A stretch of 64,000 nucleotides of DNA from Phycisphaerae bacterium (GTDB lineage: Bacteria > Planctomycetota > Phycisphaerae > UBA1845 > Fen-1342): positions 16,897-80,896 of the forward strand of contig JAJVHV010000012.1 of the NCBI GenBank assembly GCA_022072445.1. The letters run 5' to 3'. A program made the translations under genes and the position numbers. Positions 45,370 through 54,658 of this stretch are shown in pieces; position 1 is the stretch's first letter, and each line of letters begins with the position of its first letter. A model generated the notes under the pieces. It was not told the origin of the DNA and did no database searches. It saw nothing but the letters and a program-made list of their open reading frames with translations.

Positions 45370-46368
45370 TCAGCAGCGGACCGCGCCGGCCTGGGCCGGC
45401 GCGCTGCCGGGCGGATTCACGCAGTTACGCAGCGTGCCCGACTCGACGAACGCCTGGACGATCCGCACGGTCTCCTCGGCGACGGCCTGCTGTGCCTGCT
45501 CGGTCGATGCGCCGACGTGATGCGTCCCGTAGGCATGCGCGACCTGCCCGATCGGGTCCTTGAATTCCGTGTCGGTCGCGGCCGGCTCCTGCTCGTAAAC
45601 GTCGAACGCCGCGCCGGCGATCCGCCGATCGGCCAGCGCCGCGCCGACCGCCTTTTCATCCACAACGTCCCCGCGCGCGCAGTTCAGCAGAAACGCGGTC
45701 GGTTTCATCAGCGCCAGCTCGCGCGCCGCGATCAAATGGCGGTTGTCCTTGCCGCCGGTGATGTGCAGCGTGACGAAATCGGACGTGCGCAGCAGCTCGT
45801 CCAGCGGCACCAGTCGGGCATCCAGCTCGCTCTCGATCTCGGGCCGCGGCACCACGTCGTGATACAAGATCGCCATCTCGAAGGCCCGCGCCCGCCTGGC
45901 GACCTCATATCCGATTCGCCCCATCCCGATAATGCCCAGCGTCCGGCCCTTCAGCCCGCGCGCCTTGCTGTACTCCTTCTTGTTCCAGACGCCACGCTTC
46001 AGGTCGTCGGTCTCATCGACGATTCGGCGGTCAAGCGCGATCATGAGCCCCAGTGTCAGTTCGGCCACCGCGACGGCGTTCATTCCCGGGCAGTTGCACA
46101 CGCGAATGCCGAGCTCCGTCGCGGCGTTGACGTCGATCGTATCGACGCCCGACCCGGCGCGAATGACAAGTCTCAGGTCCTCGGCCGCTTTCAGCGTCGC
46201 GGCCGGCACCTTGGTCGAGCGCACGATCAGAACTCTCGCACCCGTCTCGCGCAACGCCGCCGTCAGCTCGGCACCCTGCGTTCCGGGCCGGCAAACCACC
46301 TTGCACCCGAGGCGTTCCAGAGCGGTGACGCCTTCGGCTTCGAACTTGTCTGCGATGAAGATCGTCAT
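45370..46368 (-). CDS. serA: D-3-phosphoglycerate dehydrogenase (SerA-like)
   Basis: This 2-hydroxyacid dehydrogenase probably makes 3-phosphohydroxypyruvate for serine synthesis. The 332-aa protein has the NAD-binding motif GIIGMGRIGYEVARRA near residue 150, and the catalytic Arg, Glu and His in NCARGDVVDE, YEQEP and YGTHHVGAST. It lacks a C-terminal ACT regulatory domain, so it resembles short PGDH forms. Other hydroxyacid substrates remain possible. GGAG precedes the ATG by 7 bases. The reading frame is open upstream into the next gene without a stop (see findings). Confidence 0.9.
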   Translation of the reverse strand: MTIFIADKFEAEGVTALERLGCKVVCRPGTQGAELTAALRETGARVLIVRSTKVPAATLKAAEDLRLVIRAGSGVDTIDVNAATELGIRVCNCPGMNAVAVAELTLGLMIALDRRIVDETDDLKRGVWNKKEYSKARGLKGRTLGIIGMGRIGYEVARRARAFEMAILYHDVVPRPEIESELDARLVPLDELLRTSDFVTLHITGGKDNRHLIAARELALMKPTAFLLNCARGDVVDEKAVGAALADRRIAGAAFDVYEQEPAATDTEFKDPIGQVAHAYGTHHVGASTEQAQQAVAEETVRIVQAFVESGTLRNCVNPPGSAPAQAGAVRC

Positions 46369-47568
46369 GCGAAATCTCCTTGAGCGCGGACCGCCGTCCG
46401 TTCGAGAGAACTCTCGTATCGGACGGGAAGCAAACCGCGCGCCACACGCCGGCCGGGCGGCGGACGCGTCCGGAAAACGCGTGCCGACGGCTCGCAGACG
46501 CTTTCCGTCCGCGGAATTTCGGCAAGATCGAGAAACGTCCAGGATTCGCCGGACAAGCCCCGCCATCCGGCCCGCCCCACAAAGTGCGCCAATCGCCCCA
46601 CCATGCGGTGCGGTCGGCGCGCGCCAGGTGATCTCGCTTTCATACCCGGGAGGATCGGTCACCGCCGAGAACGTGATCGGCTCGCCCTCGCGCACATAGT
46701 CGATCGCGCTGTGATGACTCATAATCGTCGTGCGGTACGTCTCCAGTGACGCCAGCGCGGGCGCCGCCGGCGGCCCGACTGAGATCTGCCGTACGCCCGG
46801 CGTCACATACATGATCGTGCGCTCTGGTCCCAGCGCCGGAGGCAGATCGCCCAGTCGAAATTCCATGATCGACGCGAAAGCCGGCGGATCGACTGTCGCC
46901 ACGACCTGCACGTCGCGCTCGCACGACGTCCGAAACTGACCGTTGCCCAGGTCGCGCAGCGCCGCCACCGACGGAAATCCGAAAAACACGCTCACGGTCT
47001 CGGCGTTCGACGACTGCTCGGTCAGGTTGTGCGGCGTGACCGACAACGCCAGCGACACGTGAATGTCCTCAAGCGCGACGTTGACCACATTCACCGTGCA
47101 CGTATTAACATTCGTCGTTCCGTCGGGATGCGTGACGACCGCATTGACCGTGTGCGGACCGAGGCCGACCGGCGTCGCGATCGCCTGGCACACGCAGATG
47201 CCGCGCACGGACTCGGTCGCACCGTTCCACGTCACACGGGCGCCCATCTCGTATTCTTGGCGGAACTCCAGCGTCGTCCCGAGCGGAACCGCAACCGCCT
47301 CCGGCGCGATGTGCCAGTTCAGCGTCAGACCGGCCACCGGCCCGATCTGAAGCGCTTCGATCGGATCGCGACCCAGAACCGACGTGCCGGCGCTGCTGGC
47401 GCCTTTGTGCGTGCCGCCCTGTTGGCTTACTTGAAACGCGGTCCCGCCGGCCGCGACGAGCGTCACGACCAGGCCGAACATCAGCGCTGCTCTCCGCGGA
47501 AATCTGGCGGCCCTCCCTACGACGTGACGTCGGTCTCCGCGCGTGCGCATAGCGGAATTCGTGGGCAT
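46369..47568 (-). CDS. Secreted Ig-like protein, 3' end unresolved
   Basis: The protein starts at ATG 47568 (GGAGG 6 bases upstream) with a basic segment and a membrane-targeting stretch (LMFGLVVTLVAAGGTAFQ). The following 270 residues have Ig-like strands (VTWNGATESVRGICVCQAIA, PHTVNAVVTHPDG, SVSVFFGF-like segments) and end with ITFSAVTDPPGYESEITWRA near 46610. Beyond this the frame turns into Arg/Ala-rich sequence that does not look like protein and stays open straight into serA. A frameshift, a sequencing error or a real fusion are all possible; I cannot decide the stop. A strong promoter lies at 47635-47663. Confidence 0.55.
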
Positions 47569-47634
47569 GGTTTTCCTCCGCATTGTTGGAATGAAGTGGC
47601 CCGGCGTGGCCCAGAAACCGCCGGGCGGAAGGCG

Positions 47635-47663
47635 AGAATACGCCGCGCGTTGTCGTATTTCAA
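47635..47663 (-). promoter_or_regulatory. Sigma70-like promoter upstream of the secreted Ig-like gene
   Basis: On the minus strand TTGAAA (47663-47658) and TATTCT (47640-47635) are separated by exactly 17 bp, with a leader of about 60 bases to ATG 47568. Confidence 0.5.
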
Positions 47664-47759
47664 GATGATTCCAGCGATTCCAGCCGCGCACAGGCTGGCT
47701 TCAGTGATTCTTCGTCGCTCGCATCGCCCCACCCGCGCGTCCGTCTTGACTCTCAATCG

Positions 47760-48638
47760 CTACATCGCGCCGAACCGCGTCACTGGAACCAGCTCTACGG
47801 TCGCCGCCACCGGGAAGTGATCCGACGGAAATCTCGTCCCGAACATGCGCGTGTCCACGTCCGCGTCGAGCACGCGCCAGCGCTGATTGTGGAGAATCCA
47901 GTCGATTCGCTCACCGTCGCGCGTGCCCTGAAAACCGTGATACGTCCCGCTGCCGCGTGCCGGCACACGTCCCGCGTGGGCATCGTACATCTCCATGGCG
48001 TTTCGCCACTCTTCCGTGAGCACACGGTACGGCGCCGAGGCCGGCCCACAATTGAAGTCGCCGACCAGCAGCACCGGCTGCCCGCCGATCGACTCAATGA
48101 CGCGGCGCAGCAGGCGGGCCGACTCGAGCCGGGCCGTCTCGCCCTTGTGGTCAAAGTGCGTGTTCAGAACATAAATCTCACTGAGCGGATGTGAGGAAAA
48201 CTTCAGCCGTACCCAGGTCACGATGCGCGGCAGGGCCGCGTCCCAACCCACGCTGCCCGGCTGGTCGCTCTGCGGGCTTAGCCAGTAATGCCCGCCGTCG
48301 ACCAGCGAGAATCGCCGCTTGCGGAACATGATCGGGGCCATCTCGCCGGCCCGCTCGCCGTCGTCCCGGCCGACGCCGACGAACGCATAGTCGGAAAGCT
48401 GCTCGCGAAGCTCGTCGGCCTGGAATGCCAGCACTTCCTGCATCGCGAGGATGTCGGGCTCGGCGGCGCGAATCGTCTCGAGCACAAACGGCTGGCGCAC
48501 CTCCCAGCGATTCGCGCCGTCATCCGCCGTCCCGTACCGGATGTTGAACGACATCACACGCACCGCGGGCGGCATGCCGCAGCCGAACAGGACGACGCCC
48601 GCCAACATCCCACATGTCAGACTGATCCGCCGCGGCAT
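47760..48638 (-). CDS. Endonuclease/exonuclease/phosphatase family lipoprotein
   Basis: This 292-aa exported protein has a lipobox signal (GMLAGVVLFGCG, Cys near residue 19). It has the metal-dependent EEP motifs VRVMSFNIRYGTADDG, ILAMQEVLAFQ (Glu), NTHFDH, VGDFNCG and RFPSDHFPVAATVE. Members cleave nucleic acids, phosphoinositides or sphingomyelin; the exported location makes an extracellular phosphodiesterase plausible. ATG 48638 has GGAG 6 bases upstream. It lies in a minus-strand run after the GNAT gene, 76 bp downstream. Confidence 0.9.
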   Translation of the reverse strand: MPRRISLTCGMLAGVVLFGCGMPPAVRVMSFNIRYGTADDGANRWEVRQPFVLETIRAAEPDILAMQEVLAFQADELREQLSDYAFVGVGRDDGERAGEMAPIMFRKRRFSLVDGGHYWLSPQSDQPGSVGWDAALPRIVTWVRLKFSSHPLSEIYVLNTHFDHKGETARLESARLLRRVIESIGGQPVLLVGDFNCGPASAPYRVLTEEWRNAMEMYDAHAGRVPARGSGTYHGFQGTRDGERIDWILHNQRWRVLDADVDTRMFGTRFPSDHFPVAATVELVPVTRFGAM

Positions 48639-48714
48639 GCGATGCTCCACAGAACTGAGTGCCAGCGGACTTCGCAAACCGACGGCGCGCCAGGCAGCGA
48701 CCGGGCCGACACAC

Positions 48715-49152
48715 TCACGCTTCCTCGCTCTCCTGCCAGACTGAGGGATCAGGTTTCAGCTCCATCCACCACTCCGGCACGACCGGCTGAAATCCCAGAC
48801 CGCGGTAAAGCTCGTGCGCGTCGCGCGTTGCAAGCACCCAGCGCCGCACGGTCCGAATGTCGGGATGGGCGAGCAGCGCCTGGCACATCCGTTTCGCCAG
48901 TCCGTGCCCGCGATGCTCCTCGTCCACAAAAACGTCGCTCAGCCACGCAAACGTAGCCCGGTCGGTGACGGCCCGCGCCACACCGACCTGCCGCCCGTCG
49001 CTCTCATCAAACGCGCCGACGCAGATGCTGTTCTCCACGGCGCGGCACACGATGCTCCGCCGAACACGCTCCGCCCAGTACGAGCGGCGCAACATCCGCC
49101 AGATCGCGTCCACGTCCATTCGTGCCGTGTCGGTTTCGATTCGATAGGCCAT
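48715..49152 (-). CDS. GNAT-family acetyltransferase
   Basis: The 145-aa protein matches the GNAT fold: WRMLRRSYWAERVRRSI, the beta4 strand WLSDVFVDEEHRGHGLAKRM with the acetyl-CoA-binding R/Q-x-x-G-x-G/A (HRGHGLA), then the C-terminal WVLATRDAHELYRGLGFQPV. The acceptor is unknown. ATG 49152 lies seven bases after the -10-like TATCAT and has no Shine-Dalgarno, so it is a leaderless candidate. ATG 49161 is an alternative adding three residues. Confidence 0.9.
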   Translation of the reverse strand: MAYRIETDTARMDVDAIWRMLRRSYWAERVRRSIVCRAVENSICVGAFDESDGRQVGVARAVTDRATFAWLSDVFVDEEHRGHGLAKRMCQALLAHPDIRTVRRWVLATRDAHELYRGLGFQPVVPEWWMELKPDPSVWQESEEA

Positions 49153-49159
49153 GCGCGGC

Positions 49160-49165
49160 ATGATA
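49160..49165 (-). promoter_or_regulatory. -10 element abutting the GNAT start (leaderless candidate)
   Basis: TATCAT on the minus strand is seven bases before the ATG at 49152. Confidence 0.4.
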
Positions 49166-49220
49166 TCCGCGGATGAATCTGCGCGGGGTTCGCGGCCAAG
49201 ACGCACGCCCAGCCGATGGA

Positions 49221-49226
49221 TATAAT
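49221..49226 (+). promoter_or_regulatory. -10 element before the coiled-coil gene
   Basis: A perfect TATAAT lies 39 bp before ATG 49266, giving a leader of about 32 bases; no clear -35. Confidence 0.45.
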
Positions 49227-49265
49227 CCGAGGTTTGGCGACGTCATGAACACCGGGAGCGCGAAT

Positions 49266-50108
49266 ATGGGACCTTGGGCAAGATGGTTGATCGGCGGCAT
49301 GCTGGTTGCGTCGATCGCAATGGCGCAGGACGACAAACCCCCGCAGACCGAGCCGGGCGAGCCGCCGGCCAGCGGCGAGCAGGCCACGACCAAGCCGCGG
49401 TTTGAAGAGCACCGCTTCGGTCAGATTCCGTACAAGCATGCCTGGGAGCGGGATCTCACCCAACTGCGCACTAAGCTGAAGCTGACCGATGAGCAGAACT
49501 CGCAACTCGACGAGATGCTCAAGCGGCTCTCGCGGCGCTGGAAGGAGCAGCAGGAGAAGTACGAGGGCCGGGCCGAGAAAATCAAGCCGCTGCAAATGGA
49601 GCGCGCCCGGGCGCTGAAGGACGGCGATGAGAAACTGGCCGGCGAGTTGGCCGAGAAAATCCGCAAGATCAAGGACGAGTTTCGCCGGCCCGCGCAGCTC
49701 GAAGACGTGCTGCACGACGTCGAGACGATTCTGACCGCGGAGCAGAAACCCATCCTCGAGGAATCGCGTAAGGCCTACACCGAGGCCCTGGTGCGCGTCA
49801 GCGCCGACGCCGATGCACTGCTGAAGATCCTCAATCGCCTGAATCTGAACGAAGAGCAGCAGAAGAAGGTCGAGGACATCCGCAAGGAATACGCCGAGCA
49901 ACTGGCGCGTTACGGGAAGATGGAGTCCCGCGAGCGCGAGAAGCTCTTTGACGACATCTACAAGCGCGTCGTCCCGCTGCTCAACGAGCCGCAGAAAGAC
50001 GAGCTCGACTGGCTCATGGATCGCCGCCGCCGGCCGCGGGCCGACTTCGGCCGGCAGGAGAATCCAGCCGCGGAGCAGGCGAAGCCGCCGGCCAAGGAGA
50101 AGCCGTAG
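49266..50108 (+). CDS. Secreted coiled-coil protein (Spy/LTxxQ-like)
   Basis: The 280-aa exported protein has a signal peptide (WLIGGMLVASIAMAQ) and then almost only charged helices. It contains LTxxQ-like units: LKLTDEQNSQLDEML, ILTAEQKPILEES and LNLNEEQQKKVEDIRK. These resemble the Spy/CpxP periplasmic chaperone repeats, though the length and spacing differ. The tail is Pro/Glu/Ala/Lys-rich (EQAKPPAKEKP). ATG 49266 is preferred to 49245 because GGGAG lies 7 bases upstream. It may act as a periplasmic scaffold or chaperone. Confidence 0.75.
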   Translation: MGPWARWLIGGMLVASIAMAQDDKPPQTEPGEPPASGEQATTKPRFEEHRFGQIPYKHAWERDLTQLRTKLKLTDEQNSQLDEMLKRLSRRWKEQQEKYEGRAEKIKPLQMERARALKDGDEKLAGELAEKIRKIKDEFRRPAQLEDVLHDVETILTAEQKPILEESRKAYTEALVRVSADADALLKILNRLNLNEEQQKKVEDIRKEYAEQLARYGKMESREREKLFDDIYKRVVPLLNEPQKDELDWLMDRRRRPRADFGRQENPAAEQAKPPAKEKP

Positions 50109-50135
50109 CGGCCGCTCCGGCGTGCAATCGGCGTC

Positions 50136-51089
50136 TCAAGCGCCGGGCTCGTCACGCAGCAACGACAGCACAGATTCGACGAGGGCGGCGGCCTCGCCGC
50201 CCTCGTTCGTTTCCAGCCAGCGGATCGCGTCGAACCGCTTCAGCCAGGAGCGCTGGTGCTTGGCCAGGCGGCGCGAGTTCACCTTGATCGCCTCGAGCGC
50301 GTCTTCGAGCGCGATTTCACCGCGAAAGTGCGCGAACAGCTCCGCGTAGCCGACGGCCTGCGCCGCCTGCGCGCTCACGCCACGCGGATCACTCCATAGC
50401 CGGCGTGCCTCTTGGACCAGGCCCAGCGCGACCATGCGGCGGACGCGATCGTTGATGCGCCGGCTCGCCAGCGCCGTCGGGCAGCGCAGTCCGAGCAATG
50501 TCCAATTCCAGTCGGCCCGGCGCGGCCCCTCGGCATTCCACTCGCGTTGCAACCGGCTGATCGGCACGCCGGTCAGCTCATGGACCTCCAGTGCCCGTTC
50601 GATGCGCCGCAAGTCGTTGCGGTGAATGCGTCGGGCGGCGTCCGGATCGACGGTGGCGAGGTCGGCGTGCAGTGCGTCGAGGCCTTCGCGCTCCGCCCGC
50701 TGCCGCAGTCGCGCCCGCAGCACCGGATCGGCCGACGGGCCGGCGAAGAGCCCCTTGTACAGGCAATTGAAGTACAGGACCGTTCCGCCCACGACGATGG
50801 CGGGCCGGCCGCGGGCGTGGATGGCGTCGATCGCCGCATCGGCCAGTTCGACGAAACGCGCCGCACTGAATGGCTCCCACGGTTCGACCACGTCAAGCAG
50901 GTGGTGTGGAACGTCGCGCCGCTCGTCGAGCGCGGGCTTGGCCGTGCCGATGTCCATGCGGCGATAGACCTTCATGGAATCGACGCTCACGAGCTCCGTA
51001 TGAAGCCGGCGCGCCAGCTCCCGCGCCAGCGAGCCCTTGCCCGAGGCGGTGCAGCCCAGGATCGCGATGACGCGCTTCGTTTCGGACAT
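50136..51089 (-). CDS. miaA: tRNA dimethylallyltransferase
   Basis: MiaA prenylates A37 of tRNAs that read UNN codons. The 317-aa enzyme shows the P-loop IAILGCTASGKGSLA, VSVDSMKVYRRMDIGTAKP, the DVVEPWEPFSAARFVEL segment and the second signature IVVGGTVLYFNCLYKGLF. It also has KVNSRRLAKHQRSWLKR near the C-terminus. The ATG at 51089 is where homology begins; 24 further upstream codons are in frame but not conserved. No clear Shine-Dalgarno. The gene is divergent from addB, 80 bp apart. Confidence 0.94.
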   Translation of the reverse strand: MSETKRVIAILGCTASGKGSLARELARRLHTELVSVDSMKVYRRMDIGTAKPALDERRDVPHHLLDVVEPWEPFSAARFVELADAAIDAIHARGRPAIVVGGTVLYFNCLYKGLFAGPSADPVLRARLRQRAEREGLDALHADLATVDPDAARRIHRNDLRRIERALEVHELTGVPISRLQREWNAEGPRRADWNWTLLGLRCPTALASRRINDRVRRMVALGLVQEARRLWSDPRGVSAQAAQAVGYAELFAHFRGEIALEDALEAIKVNSRRLAKHQRSWLKRFDAIRWLETNEGGEAAALVESVLSLLRDEPGA

Positions 51090-51169
51090 GCCGCCGCAAT
51101 TCGTTCCACCGAGTTCCAACCCGGACGCCGACATGTTAGGCTCCCGCCCGCCAGGGAGCACGTATCGCC

Positions 51170-54100
51170 ATGCCCGTCCGCTTCGTGCTGGGTCGCGCCG
51201 GAACCGGAAAGACGCACGCCTGCCTTCAGGAAATCGCCCACGAGCTGGCGCGCCCCGGCGACGAGCGCCTGATCCTGCTCGTGCCCGAGCAGGCCGGCTT
51301 GCAGATGGAACGCGCCCTGGCGGCGCGCACCGCCGCGGGCGGCTACTGGCGGGCCGAGGTGACCAGCTTCACGCGGCTGGCGCGGCGGCTGATCGGCGAA
51401 TGCGGCGCGGCCCCGCCGCTGACGCGGCCCGCGGCGCGGACGATGATCCTTCGGCGGATTGCCGGCCAGACCTCGGGCTGCCGCGAGGCGTTCGGCGTCG
51501 CGGCCGACATGCGCGGTTTCTATGCGCGGCTCGATCAGTTCATCGAGGAGGTTCTCAGCGAAGACGTTTCGCCGGCCGATCTCGCGGCCGCCGTCGAGCA
51601 GCTTCCCGCCGGTGCGACGCGTGAGAAGCTGGGCGTCGTGTCGCGGGTTTACGGCGCGTATCTCGACTCGGCCGGTGAGGAGCGGCTCGACGCGGCCCTG
51701 CATCTTTTGCTGCTCCGTCGCCGGCTCGCCGAGATTCCCTGGTTGAGGTCCGCGTCGATCTGGGTGGATGGTTTCGCCGGTTTCACCGGCCAGGAATTCG
51801 CCACGCTGACCGCACTGGCGCAGGCGGCGCGGCGGCTGACGGTGTCGCTGCTGGTCGACGCCGATCAGGCCGACTTGCACGCCACCGCCGTCGTCGCCGA
51901 TCCGCTGCGGCTGTTTCACCGCACCGAGGCGACGTTTCAACGGTTGCACGCCGCGCTCCGCGACGCCGGCTTGGCGATCGAGATTCTGCGGCTGCCGTGC
52001 CGGCCGAACCCGCGTTTCGTCGCCAGTCCGAGCCTCGCGGCGCTGGAGGCGCGCCTCGCGGGCGCGCCGCCATCCGACCCCCCGCCGCCGCGCGGCGCGC
52101 TCCGCGTGCTGGCGTGCAGCGACCACCGCGACGAGCTGCGCCGCGCGGCGCGCTGGATTCGTCGCAGCATCGTCGAATCACGCGGCGCGCTGCGCTTCGC
52201 AGACTTCGCGCTGGTGGCCCGCTCGGTCGAGCCGTTCGCCGCGCTGGCCGCGGCGGTGCTGGAGGAGTTCGACATCCCGTATTTCATCGACGTGCGCCGG
52301 CCGCTCCGGTCGCACGCCCTGGCCCGCTGCCTGCTCGCGCTGCTGGAGGCCGCCCGCGACGAACTGCCTCCCGGCGCGATGATGCGCCTGCTGCGCACCG
52401 GGCTGCTGCCGCTCAGCCGTCATCAGGCCGAATGGCTTGAGTCGATCGTAGCCCAGCAGTCGCTACGCGGCCGGCGCGACTGGGGCGCGACGCACTGGCG
52501 CCCGTTCCGCCCCGACTGGTTCGAGCCGCCCGACCCGACGGACGAACCACACGCCGCGGCGACGCCCGCCGCACCACGCCCGACCGATCTGGCTCGGATG
52601 CATATCGCGGAATCGGTCGGCAAGCTGTGCGACCTGGCGCAGCGGACCGATCGGCCGACCGGCGAGCAGTGGGCCCGCGAGCTGGCGGCGGCGCTGCGCG
52701 CGCTGGAAATTGACCGACGCACGCAGTCCTGGATCGACGAGGCCGCCGCCGAACGCCGCTGGGAGGAGGCCGAGTGGCATCGGCTGGCCTGGGAGACGCT
52801 GTGTGACGTGCTGGACGACGTCGGCACGATCTTTGCTCACACCCCGCTCGCGATCGACGAGCTCTACGACATCGTCGCCACGGCCCTGGAAGACTCGACC
52901 CTGGGCCTGGCTCCGCCCACGCTCGATCAGGTGCTGGTCGGAGGAATCGAGCGCAGCCGTCACCCCGACATCCGCCACGTGTGGCTCTTTGCCTTCAACG
53001 ACGGCATCTTTCCGGCGACACCGGCCGACGACGCCGTCTTCAGCGAGTCGGAGCGCCGCGCGCTGCTCCGCGCCGGTCTGCCGGCGCTGCGCTCGCGCCG
53101 CGATGACATTCACAGCGAGCGGTTGCTGGCGTACGTCGCGGCGACGCGCGCCTCGCAGAGCCTGACGATATCGTTCGCGCGCTGCGACGCGGAAGGCGCC
53201 GCACTCGCGCCGTCTTCGCTGCTCGCCTGGTTGGCGCCGCAAGCACCCGAACAATCGGGTGGGGCCGACAACCTGCCTGCCATCGGGTACCCCAACGGCG
53301 CGCCGTCCGGCGCCGCTGCCCGCCAAGCCGATTGGGACGACGAACTTCCCGTCACGGTGCCCGATGCGATCCGCATGTCGTTCGACTCCCGCGGCGGGCC
53401 GGCGGCAACGCGCCATGCGGAGCTGGTCCAAACGCTGGGCAGGCCCGCCGACTCGCCGCTGGCTGATCTGGTCGCGCGCCTGACTCGGGGCGCCGGTTAC
53501 ACCAATCTGCCTGTGACACGGCCGCTCGTGGCCACGGAGCCGGGCGGACCGGTCTGGAGCGGCAGCGTCTCCCAGCTTGAGACACATGTGAGCTGCCCGT
53601 TCAAGCACCTCGCCGAGTTCCGGCTGCGGCTCGACACGCGCCGCGGTCCTCGGCCCATAGCCTGGGACCTCGGGTCGGCGGCGCATCGCGCCCTGGCCGA
53701 GGTCTTCAGCGCCGCCATTGCCCGCCCGGACGGGGCACGCGACTGCCCCGAGGAGGCGTGGTGCGTTTACCTTGAACGCGCACTCGAAAAGCTCGCCGCC
53801 GCCGCCCCGGACGCCGCGCGCCGGCCGGACCTGCGCTTCATGCTCGACCACCTGGGAAAGTTCCTGCGCGAAGTCGTGCGCGTCCATGCCGAGCGGCTGC
53901 GGCGAGGGGCGCTGCGGCCCTGGCTGGTGGAAGTCCCGTTCGGCGGTGGCGTCGCGGGGGAGCAAACGTGGATCGAACTGCCGCTCGCGTCGGGCGCCAC
54001 GGCGCGCATCGAGGGCAAGATCGATCGCGTCGATCGCGTCGATTCCGACGGCGTCACGCATCTTCTGATCTACGACTACAAAACCTCGGCCGATCTGCCG

Positions 54101-54658
54101 CCAAAGCACTGCCTGGTTGGCCCGTGGCTTCAGCTCGGCGCCTACCTGATGGCACTCGACGCGTGGGGCGCGGGTCGCTGGCGCGTCGCGGGGGGCCTGA
54201 TCGCACCGCTGCGGCCCGGCGCCGACCAGTTGAAGACCGACGACACGCTCGCGCGGCCCGAAATCGAGCAGTTGATGTTCATGTACCAGCCGCGTGGGAT
54301 GTTCGCCCGAGCGCTGGCCGAAGCGCTCGACAGCGGGCTGGGCGTGCAGCGCTCGCCGGTCGCGATGATGAGGCGGAAGAAATCGGGAGAGTTGATTGCC
54401 AAGTCGGATGCCCGCCGGGCCGAGGATATCGCGGGCATCGTCGAGGCGGCCCGCGCCACGTTCAGTGAGACGCTTGACGAGCTCTGTGAAGGAGGTGTCG
54501 CCCCCGCGCCGCTGCTGCATCAGCGTCGCCTTACGTGCCGCGTGTGCGAATTTCAGGCCGTGTGCCGCTTCGACCGCGCTTACAACCGGCCGCGCGACTC
54601 AAGAGTCGCGTTGCCGCGACTGGATGCGGCCCGTGACGTGCCAGAGGACGATTCATGA
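51170..54658 (+). CDS. addB: Helicase-nuclease subunit AddB
   Basis: AddB is the recombination and DNA-end-processing partner of AddA. The 1162-aa protein has an N-terminal P-loop (FVLGRAGTGKTHACLQ) and the inactivated-helicase layout of AddB. Its C-terminal PD-(D/E)XK nuclease includes IEGKIDRVDR (about 947) and LIYDYKTSA (about 967). The Fe-S cluster cysteines are visible: one in HVSCPFKHLAEF (about 808) and three in LTCRVCEFQAVCRFD (about 1122-1131). The final TGA overlaps the ATG of addA (ATGA). A ribosome-binding site (GGGAG) lies 11 bases before the ATG. Confidence 0.93.
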   Translation: MPVRFVLGRAGTGKTHACLQEIAHELARPGDERLILLVPEQAGLQMERALAARTAAGGYWRAEVTSFTRLARRLIGECGAAPPLTRPAARTMILRRIAGQTSGCREAFGVAADMRGFYARLDQFIEEVLSEDVSPADLAAAVEQLPAGATREKLGVVSRVYGAYLDSAGEERLDAALHLLLLRRRLAEIPWLRSASIWVDGFAGFTGQEFATLTALAQAARRLTVSLLVDADQADLHATAVVADPLRLFHRTEATFQRLHAALRDAGLAIEILRLPCRPNPRFVASPSLAALEARLAGAPPSDPPPPRGALRVLACSDHRDELRRAARWIRRSIVESRGALRFADFALVARSVEPFAALAAAVLEEFDIPYFIDVRRPLRSHALARCLLALLEAARDELPPGAMMRLLRTGLLPLSRHQAEWLESIVAQQSLRGRRDWGATHWRPFRPDWFEPPDPTDEPHAAATPAAPRPTDLARMHIAESVGKLCDLAQRTDRPTGEQWARELAAALRALEIDRRTQSWIDEAAAERRWEEAEWHRLAWETLCDVLDDVGTIFAHTPLAIDELYDIVATALEDSTLGLAPPTLDQVLVGGIERSRHPDIRHVWLFAFNDGIFPATPADDAVFSESERRALLRAGLPALRSRRDDIHSERLLAYVAATRASQSLTISFARCDAEGAALAPSSLLAWLAPQAPEQSGGADNLPAIGYPNGAPSGAAARQADWDDELPVTVPDAIRMSFDSRGGPAATRHAELVQTLGRPADSPLADLVARLTRGAGYTNLPVTRPLVATEPGGPVWSGSVSQLETHVSCPFKHLAEFRLRLDTRRGPRPIAWDLGSAAHRALAEVFSAAIARPDGARDCPEEAWCVYLERALEKLAAAAPDAARRPDLRFMLDHLGKFLREVVRVHAERLRRGALRPWLVEVPFGGGVAGEQTWIELPLASGATARIEGKIDRVDRVDSDGVTHLLIYDYKTSADLPPKHCLVGPWLQLGAYLMALDAWGAGRWRVAGGLIAPLRPGADQLKTDDTLARPEIEQLMFMYQPRGMFARALAEALDSGLGVQRSPVAMMRRKKSGELIAKSDARRAEDIAGIVEAARATFSETLDELCEGGVAPAPLLHQRRLTCRVCEFQAVCRFDRAYNRPRDSRVALPRLDAARDVPEDDS

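Noticed and set aside
46031-46643. Alternative-frame ORFs ending the secreted Ig-like gene
   Set aside because: Each is only weakly protein-like; the one ending ATGA at serA may do so by chance because serA begins ATGA.
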